A stretch of DNA of 33,396 nt from Spirochaetales bacterium (lineage in GTDB: Bacteria; Spirochaetota; Spirochaetia; JABMQR01): NCBI GenBank assembly GCA_018399255.1, contig JAGYPA010000003.1:122032-155427 (forward strand). The letters are read 5' to 3'. Position 1 is the stretch's first letter. Each line of letters opens with the position of its first letter. Below the pieces are notes generated by a model that was given only the letters and a program-made list of their open reading frames with translations, searched no databases and had not been told where the DNA came from. The position numbers were made by a program, and so were the translations under genes. Below are positions 27,711-33,396 of this stretch, in pieces.

Positions 27711-28319
27711 CTACGGCTGAGGCAGGAGTGCGGCAGCAGCAGAATAGAGCAGCAGCAGGGAGGATGCCAGGAAAAAACCCCTCTTAATCGGTGAATTTGA
27801 GAAAAATCTGTTAAGGCTGCCGCCGATTGCCGTCCAGAGAGAAATACTTACAAAAGAGCAGCCTGCCAGAAACAGGGAAAAAAGCATCAGGATGAAAATA
27901 TTTTCATAAACAGGGTTGATAAAAAGGGCAAATACGGTCAGGCCGTAGATCAGGACTTTAATATTGACCACCTGGAGGATCAGCCCCTGCGCAAAGGCAG
28001 ATTTTCGGCCTCTTTCCTTGCCGAAATCTTCAGTTGAGAAAGCTTTTTTTGCAAAATGCCAGGCGAGCCAGGCGATATAGGCGGCTCCTGCATATTTCAG
28101 GATTGGAAGCAGCTCGGGAACCACGTTTGCCAAAGCCTCGGAAGCAGCTGCGGTACCAAGCATAACCAGGAAAAAGCCGCAGAATATACCAAGCAGATAG
28201 GGGAGAGTTTTTACATACCCCTGTTCCATGCCGAAGCCGGCTGAGCTGATATTGTTGGGGCCGGGAGTAAAAGTGACCGTAAAGACGTAGGTAATAAATG
28301 GTAATACTTGCAGGGTCAT
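27711..28319 (-). CDS. LysE/RhtB family amino-acid exporter
   Basis: 202 residues with about six membrane segments. The family motif FTPGPNNISS lies near the N-terminus, and GLILQVVNIKVLIYGLTVF is in the second half. It resembles cysteine/O-acetylserine exporters, but the substrate cannot be assigned. No Shine-Dalgarno precedes ATG 28319. A promoter TAGACA, 17 nt, TATAAA ends 9 nt before it, so the mRNA would be almost leaderless. It is divergent from the amidohydrolase. Confidence 0.88.
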   Translation of the reverse strand: MTLQVLPFITYVFTVTFTPGPNNISSAGFGMEQGYVKTLPYLLGIFCGFFLVMLGTAAASEALANVVPELLPILKYAGAAYIAWLAWHFAKKAFSTEDFGKERGRKSAFAQGLILQVVNIKVLIYGLTVFALFINPVYENIFILMLFSLFLAGCSFVSISLWTAIGGSLNRFFSNSPIKRGFFLASSLLLLYSAAAALLPQP

Positions 28320-28328
28320 GATATTATC

Positions 28329-28357
28329 TTTATATGCGGATATGTATCGGGTGTCTA
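28329..28357 (-). promoter_or_regulatory. predicted promoter of the LysE-family gene
   Basis: On the minus strand TAGACA (28352-28357), 17 nt, TATAAA (28329-28334), with the ATG only 9 nt beyond. Confidence 0.5.
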
Positions 28358-28382
28358 CGGTAATCGGGAGGATTTAAAAAAG

Positions 28383-29791
28383 ATGATTCTGATAAAGGAA
28401 GCTGCGGCAATTATTGTCGGGGATAAGGAACGGCGGGTGTTATATGATGCCGATATCCTGATTGAAGGAGCCCGGATAAAAAAGATCGGTCGGAATCTAT
28501 CGCAGGGAATGCGGCTGGGAACTTATGAGATAATTGACGGCCGCCATTTTTTCATCTACCCCGGCCTGGTGAATACGCACCACCATTTCTTTCAGGCGTT
28601 CATTCGCAACAATGTGTGGCTGGACTGGTCACGGCTCAGTGTTATGGAATGGATTGAAGCAATTTATCCCTTTTTTGCCGCGATGACCCCGGAAGCCATA
28701 TTCTATTCATCGCTCATTTCTATGACGGATCTCGTCAAGCATGGATGCACCACCGCTTTTGATCATCAGTACTGCTATCCCGCTCATGCAGGCAAGGAGC
28801 TGGTTGACCGGCAGATGGAGGCTGCCCAGCTTATGGGTATGCGTTTTCATGCGGGACGGGGAGCCAATACGCTTCCGGCAGAAGACGGCAGTATGCTTCC
28901 TGAAGCGATGATTGAGGATACCGATACCTTTATCAATGACCTTGACCGACTTGTTACTGCCTATCATGATGATGGACGGTTTTCCATGCGCCAGATAGTG
29001 GCTGCTTCCGCCAGCCGATAAACTGCACCCTGGATACCTTTACCGAGACCGTACGCTTTGCCCGGGACAGGGGAGTTTTTATGCACACCCATCTGGGAGA
29101 GGGGGAAGATCCAGCCATGGTTGAGCGGTATGGAATCCGTTCTCTTTCATGGTGCCGGAAAGCGGGATTCCTTGGACCCGATGTCTGGATTGCCCATGGA
29201 TGGGATTTACAGGAAAAAGAAATCCAACTGATGGCTGAAAGCTCTACCGGGCTCTCTCACTGTCCAGCGCCCGTGTTTCTCGGCGGTTTCAATATCTCCG
29301 ATATCCCCATGCTGTATGCCAAAGGAGTACGGCTCGGTTTCGGGTGTGACGGTCAGGCCTCAAATGACAACTCGAACCTGCTGGAGACCTTGAGGAACAG
29401 TTATCTGCTGCAGTGTCTGGCTGCCGATACCAGGGAATTTCCCATTCCCCAACCGGCGGATTTCCTGAGAATCGGTTCAGCCGGCGGGGCATCGCTCCTC
29501 GGGCGGAATGATATAGGCATGCTTATGCCAGGAATGGCCGCTGATATGTTTTTTATCAATGTAGATAAGCTCGAATATATCGGAGCACTGCATGATCCTG
29601 CAAGTCTTCCGGTAAAGGTAGGAATATCGGGAACCGTAGATATGACAATTATCAATGGACGGATAGTCTATCGTGATGGGCGCTTTACCGGATTTGATGA
29701 AAAAAAGGCCGTTGAAGCAGCCAAGAAAACGGTTATGGAAGTTATGTACCGGAATCCGGAATATGCCGGTAAAATCATGAAGCATCTATAG
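28383..29791 (+). pseudogene. 8-oxoguanine deaminase-like amidohydrolase, split by one frameshift
   Basis: Together the two frames encode a full-length amidohydrolase (about 469 residues). The first (28383-29021) has the metal motif VNTHHHFFQAF, then WLDWSRLSVMEWIEAIYPF, and ends SMRQIVAASASR. The second, open from about 29008 with codons such as ATA 29018, continues INCTLDTFTETVRFARDRG. It then has the metal ligands MHTHLGEGED, WIAHGWDL and FGCDGQASNDNSNLLETLRN. One lost base near 29005-29015 (TCC GCC where TCC TGC C would restore the frame) explains the break. GGGAGG lies 11 nt before ATG 28383. Family members deaminate 8-oxoguanine or hydrolyse hydroxydechloroatrazine. It may be a real pseudogene or a sequence error. 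Confidence 0.85.
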
Positions 29792-29802
29792 GTTTATATG
29801 GA

Positions 29803-30453
29803 TTACCGTTTTTTGAGGATTATGACATCATTACCAATTACGGTGATATCGGCCTGATAGGTATCAGCAATCCAGTAAAAGGTTTCCCGGGAATAAAAGC
29901 AGACGTGGGTAGGATCTCTTCGGTAGTACCAGGTTGAAAAGTCTGCTGCTTCATCATAGAGCCTGGTCATCACGCCAAGGGTTCCCTTCGGCTTGAGCAG
30001 AGAAAAAAGCCTGCCGATCTCCCTTCCTGGAGAGAAAAGGTGCTCAAAAACCTCAGTAGCAGTTATAAAATCGTATTTTCTCGTAAACACTTCCAGATCG
30101 GGACTGAAATAGGGGTCATAGGTATCCATTATGAACCCGCTGTCACGCAGCATCTGAGCGAGGACGGGACCGGGTCCGCAGCCGAATTCAAACCCACTGG
30201 CTCCTTCAGGCAGATGCTTTCTGAGGGGATTGAACAGTTTACCGAGAAACTCCTTGTATCCCGGATTGTCAGGTGTATTCTGATGTTCTCTGTATCGAGC
30301 CAGTTCTTCCCGGGGAAGAGGATGAAGTTCCGGGGTGAGGAAAACCAGGCGGCATACAGGGCATGTGTAATAGTCCCGGTTATCGGTCCGGCACAGAAAA
30401 GTGCTTGTCGGGCTGGCACAGAGCGGGCAGACTGGCGAAGGGGTGACAGGCAT
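29803..30453 (-). CDS. class I SAM-dependent methyltransferase with N-terminal zinc knuckle
   Basis: 216 residues. Cys9, Cys12, Cys31 and Cys34 form two CPxC knuckles (VCPLC, TCPVC), likely binding zinc. The Rossmann methyltransferase domain begins at about 85 with motif I FEFGCGPGP, then DTYDPYFSPD and ITATEVFEHLFSP. The late FYSRETFYWIADTY is typical of the methyltransferase-23 group, which often acts on small molecules or sugar-linked substrates. Its substrate is unknown. It starts 5 nt after the GntR gene stop, so the pair form an operon. It converges with the amidohydrolase with only 11 nt between stops. Confidence 0.85.
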   Translation of the reverse strand: MPVTPSPVCPLCASPTSTFLCRTDNRDYYTCPVCRLVFLTPELHPLPREELARYREHQNTPDNPGYKEFLGKLFNPLRKHLPEGASGFEFGCGPGPVLAQMLRDSGFIMDTYDPYFSPDLEVFTRKYDFITATEVFEHLFSPGREIGRLFSLLKPKGTLGVMTRLYDEAADFSTWYYRRDPTHVCFYSRETFYWIADTYQADITVIGNDVIILKKR

Positions 30454-30458
30454 GCGGC

Positions 30459-31184
30459 TTACCGTTTTTCACCATCTTTAATGCGTTGCTTTATATTTAC
30501 TATATGATCGATATAGATAACAAAAACTTCCTGCGGGTTGCCGGAGGCGATGGCTTCAGTTATTTCTCTATGTTCCTGGGGGATGAGAAATGGATCGGCA
30601 TAGTTTGAATGCGATTTGCGAATCTCCTCGAAGAGAAACGAGCGCAGGGTCTGATACAGAGAGTAGAACTGCGCATTCCCTTGGGCTTTAATTATGGTGC
30701 CATGGAAATGAAAGTCCTCCAGAACCAGTTTTTCTTCGGCTCCGGCTCCGGCTTTTACCGATTTCTCCATGCTTTCGACAATATCCCAGAGTTCTTTCAG
30801 CACCAGGGCCGCCTGTTCAGATCCCTTGCCGACCCGTTTGGTTAATGAGAAGATGCTCCAAAGCTCAATTGCGCCACGCAGATCAACCATCTCCTCAAAT
30901 TCATCATTGCCGAGCAGAACTGACCAGGTGAGAGCTTCGGTGGATATGTGCGACCGCTCCTGGACAAAGGTTCCTTTGGCGGCTTGAGATTTCAAAACCC
31001 CGAGGTAGTTAAAGATTTTGATTGCTTCCCGAATTGATGAGCGCCCCACGCCAAAGGTTTCCGCCAGTTCCAGTTCGGTGGGGATTTTATCGCCCGGCTT
31101 ATATTTTCCTGAGGAGATAAGACTTTTTATCTGGGCCATTACTTGTTCTACTACTGTTTTTTGACGAATCTTGTTTGCAGGCAT
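30459..31184 (-). CDS. GntR/FadR-type (FCD) transcriptional regulator
   Basis: 241 residues. Winged HTH: GDKIPTELELAETFGVG then RSSIREAIKIFNYLGVL. The FCD effector domain has DLRGAIELWS, the metal-side LEDFHFHGTIIKAQGN, EHREITEAIASGN and IYIDHIVNI. FCD regulators usually sense a carboxylic acid such as lactate, pyruvate or a sugar acid. No Shine-Dalgarno is present. TTGACA, 18 nt, TAGTAT ends 6 nt before ATG 31184, so transcription should start at the ATG itself. It is first in a two-gene operon with the methyltransferase. Confidence 0.9.
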   Translation of the reverse strand: MPANKIRQKTVVEQVMAQIKSLISSGKYKPGDKIPTELELAETFGVGRSSIREAIKIFNYLGVLKSQAAKGTFVQERSHISTEALTWSVLLGNDEFEEMVDLRGAIELWSIFSLTKRVGKGSEQAALVLKELWDIVESMEKSVKAGAGAEEKLVLEDFHFHGTIIKAQGNAQFYSLYQTLRSFLFEEIRKSHSNYADPFLIPQEHREITEAIASGNPQEVFVIYIDHIVNIKQRIKDGEKR

Positions 31185-31190
31185 GGGAAT

Positions 31191-31220
31191 ATACTATCCG
31201 TAAGCAGAATCCGATGTCAA
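31191..31220 (-). promoter_or_regulatory. predicted promoter of the GntR gene
   Basis: On the minus strand a perfect TTGACA (31215-31220), 18 nt, TAGTAT (31191-31196). The start codon follows 6 nt later, implying a leaderless mRNA. Confidence 0.6.
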
Positions 31221-31301
31221 TCCATAAAGGATGAAAGTCATAAATTCAGACAAAGATTCTCTCAATTGCCTGATAATTTGTAAAATGCTGATATCTTTAT
31301 C

Positions 31302-31330
31302 TTCACGCTGTCGGAGGAGCATGGTATGAT
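31302..31330 (+). promoter_or_regulatory. predicted promoter of the UvrD-like helicase gene
   Basis: TTCACG (31302-31307), 17 nt, TATGAT (31325-31330), about 33 nt before the ATG. Confidence 0.45.
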
Positions 31331-31363
31331 ACTGACACCTCTTAACAGGTGTTGAGGATATCT

Positions 31364-33394
31364 ATGGAATTGAATGAACAGCAGCAGGCCGCTGTCGCCT
31401 ATAACGGCAGCGAACGGAATATTCTGGTCACTGCCGGGGCAGGGTGCGGGAAAACCCGTACTATCATTGCCCGGGCAGCTCATTTGTTTGTTTCCGGGAC
31501 CGATGCGGAGCGAATTCTCATCATGACCTTTACCAATCGCGCTGCCCGTGAGCTCAAGATGCGCCTGAAAAACGAAATTGGAGCGGCTTCGGAGAACATG
31601 CAGGCAGGTACGTTTCATGCATTCTGCCTGAAGGTGATGACAAAAATCCCCAATAGTTTCGGCATCTCAGGTTTGAGTGTTATCGATACGGACGATCAGA
31701 ACAGCCTCATGGGACTGCTGCGCAAAGAGTTTTTCGCTTCCGCATCCACTTCCCGTACAGGACCCCGCAAGAGTTTTCCCAAGAGTTCCAAGCTGTTGAA
31801 ATATTACTCCTACAGTCGTAATACCTGTCAGGAACCCGAAAAATATCTTAGTGAGCAGACCGATCTGGAACCGGAAACCATAGCTGCCTGCGCCGAACTC
31901 TTTTCCCGCTATCAAAAAGCCAAGGATGTCCGCGGGTATCTTGATTTTGATGATTTGCTCGAAAGGTTTTCCCGGACGCTGAGGGAAAAGCCTCAGCTGA
32001 GACGAGCCGTCTGTTCTTTGTTCGATGAGGTTCTCGTCGATGAGATGCAGGATACTAATCCCATCCAGTTCGAAATTCTCCACCATTTTGCCGATGAGGG
32101 GGTTCGACTTTTCTGTGTAGGGGACCCCGCTCAGTCCATTTACCGCTTTCGTGGAGCAGATTTTCGGCATGTCTATGAATTCGGGGAAAGATTCGGCAGC
32201 AGCGTAGAGCTTCCTCTTTCCCGTAACTACCGCAGTTATCAGGAAATTCTCGACTTTGCCAACTGGCTGCTCAGCCGTTCGCCTCTTGACTACCGTAATC
32301 TGCTTTCTGCCAGTCGTGGTATATCGGGATATATTCCAACCATCGAGGAGTTTGAGCATAGTTCTGAAGAAGCTGCCTGGATCGCAGATACGATTCTTGA
32401 ACGCTCTGAGGCTGACGTCAGGCTTTCTGATATTATGGTGCTCTACCGAACAGGTTATGATGCTAAACCGCTCGAGGCTGAACTCATACGGCGGAATATT
32501 CCCTACCGGTTTATCGGAGGGACTATTCTCACCAAATCAGCTCACGTAAGAGATGTACTGGCTCTTCTGCGGGTAGTACGCAACAGTCGCGATGATCTGG
32601 CCTGGATGCGGTATCTCCAGCTGTGGCCGCGAATCGGTGAGAGGACGGCGGAAAAGATTTTCGCCGCCGTCTCAAAGAGTGTCGATGTCTCAACGCCGGC
32701 AGACGCACTGCTTGAAGGCACGGCAGACGCTGTGGCGGGAGATGCTGTCGATGCAGCAGATACTATCGAGCAGCAGCTTGAAAAAATGCTTGGAGCATCC
32801 CATCCAGCCCTTGAAGCGTACCGCCTGGCAGCTGCCAACTATCTGGAACCGCAAGCCTGTATGAAAAAGGTAACCCGAAATCTGCATGAAATCCTGAAGG
32901 AGCGGTACGATAATTGGAAGCAGCGGTCCAAAGACCTCGAGCTGCTGGTCAGGGCATCAGCCAACTATCTCAGCATGAATGATTTTATCGATGACTTTAC
33001 CCTCGAGCCTATGAATGATACCGAAATCAGCCAGAGAACCAATGATGATGCCGTTACGCTTATTACGGTTCACAGCGCAAAAGGAACTGAGGCACCAATC
33101 TGTTTTGTTGCCGGAGCCGACCAGGCCAGCTATCCTCATTTCAGATCGCTTGGTGATATCGATGCAGAGGAGGAAGAGCGGCGAATTCTCTATGTAGCCC
33201 TCACACGGGCTCAAAACGAGCTGATAGTAACCCGTTCTTCCTTTCATCGGAACGCCTTCTGGGTTCAGCGTTCTCCGGCAGCCGGGGAGAAATATTTCCT
33301 GGAAAGTTTTCCGGCAGCATTGGTGAAGAAGAATCTTCACGGGTGGTCGCCGCTAAGCGCTGCCGGGCTGGATCGACTGGAGGATGTCTACTGA
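31364..33394 (+). CDS. UvrD/Rep/PcrA-family DNA helicase
   Basis: 676 residues from ATG 31364, preceded by GAGG at 6 nt; a GTG at 31349 is in frame but would overlap that site. It is an ATP-driven 3'-5' DNA helicase, superfamily 1. Motifs in order: Q-motif LNEQQQAAV, Walker A TAGAGCGKT, motif Ia MTFTNRAARELK, TFHAFC, motif II VLVDEMQDTNPIQ, motif III VGDPAQSIYRFRGA, motif IV LSRNYRS, then YRTGYDAKPLEAELIR, motif V TLITVHSAKGTEAP and motif VI EEERRILYVALTRAQNELI. It is a little shorter than UvrD (about 720), and the C-terminal tail is minimal. Repair or replication restart are the likely roles. It diverges from the GntR gene. Confidence 0.94.
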   Translation: MELNEQQQAAVAYNGSERNILVTAGAGCGKTRTIIARAAHLFVSGTDAERILIMTFTNRAARELKMRLKNEIGAASENMQAGTFHAFCLKVMTKIPNSFGISGLSVIDTDDQNSLMGLLRKEFFASASTSRTGPRKSFPKSSKLLKYYSYSRNTCQEPEKYLSEQTDLEPETIAACAELFSRYQKAKDVRGYLDFDDLLERFSRTLREKPQLRRAVCSLFDEVLVDEMQDTNPIQFEILHHFADEGVRLFCVGDPAQSIYRFRGADFRHVYEFGERFGSSVELPLSRNYRSYQEILDFANWLLSRSPLDYRNLLSASRGISGYIPTIEEFEHSSEEAAWIADTILERSEADVRLSDIMVLYRTGYDAKPLEAELIRRNIPYRFIGGTILTKSAHVRDVLALLRVVRNSRDDLAWMRYLQLWPRIGERTAEKIFAAVSKSVDVSTPADALLEGTADAVAGDAVDAADTIEQQLEKMLGASHPALEAYRLAAANYLEPQACMKKVTRNLHEILKERYDNWKQRSKDLELLVRASANYLSMNDFIDDFTLEPMNDTEISQRTNDDAVTLITVHSAKGTEAPICFVAGADQASYPHFRSLGDIDAEEEERRILYVALTRAQNELIVTRSSFHRNAFWVQRSPAAGEKYFLESFPAALVKKNLHGWSPLSAAGLDRLEDVY

Positions 33395-33396
33395 AT

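Overview
The window looks like chromosome of an obligately anaerobic or microaerophilic bacterium of moderate GC. Evidence is pyruvate:ferredoxin oxidoreductase, a B12-dependent (class II) ribonucleotide reductase, an Na+-NQR/Rnf-type ion pump, and a rubrerythrin/superoxide reductase/rubredoxin set. The gene mix and the style of the proteins suggest a free-living spirochaete (Spirochaetaceae-like). That assignment is inference from content, not from a marker gene. No rRNA, tRNA, CRISPR array, IS element or prophage was seen.

Layout. Positions 1-1919 (minus) hold the N-terminal 639 residues of a PEP synthase-like kinase preceded by two receiver-like domains. An AT-rich, palindrome-rich intergenic region separates it from gdhA (2371-3705) and an M42 aminopeptidase (3825-4973). 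nrdJ (5314-7896) and an MFS transporter (7960-9198) are joined by a four-copy 16-bp tandem repeat. An nqrBCDEF-like operon (9360-13220) lacks nqrA nearby and ends with an unknown 155-aa gene (13233-13700). The nifJ (PFOR) locus (14024-17542) is intact for 659 codons, broken by many small indels over about 1.1 kb, then intact again to a strong terminator.

From 17672 to 27539 most genes are on the minus strand. They are a TetR regulator with a large inverted repeat over its promoter, a secreted DOMON protein, and an operon for 2-oxoacid dehydrogenase E1alpha-E1beta-E2 plus a SorC-type regulator. They are followed by an alpha/beta-hydrolase lipoprotein, an oxidative-stress cluster (rubrerythrin, desulfoferrodoxin, and a 53-aa rubredoxin at 25200-25361), and a WYL regulator. 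Beyond are a LysE exporter (minus), a frameshifted 8-oxoguanine deaminase-like amidohydrolase (plus), a methyltransferase and GntR/FCD regulator pair (minus), and a UvrD-family helicase (plus).

How it fits together. PFOR and the E1/E2 complex are alternative routes from pyruvate to acetyl-CoA, producing reduced ferredoxin or NADH respectively. NADH would feed the NqrF-headed membrane complex. GdhA and PEP synthase link the carbon pool to glutamate and gluconeogenesis. Rubredoxin, superoxide reductase and rubrerythrin detoxify O2 species. Several genes without a Shine-Dalgarno have a good promoter placed so that transcription would begin at or within a few bases of the ATG, suggesting leaderless mRNAs. 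The two frameshifted loci may be real pseudogenes or sequence errors; the clustering in nifJ favours errors.
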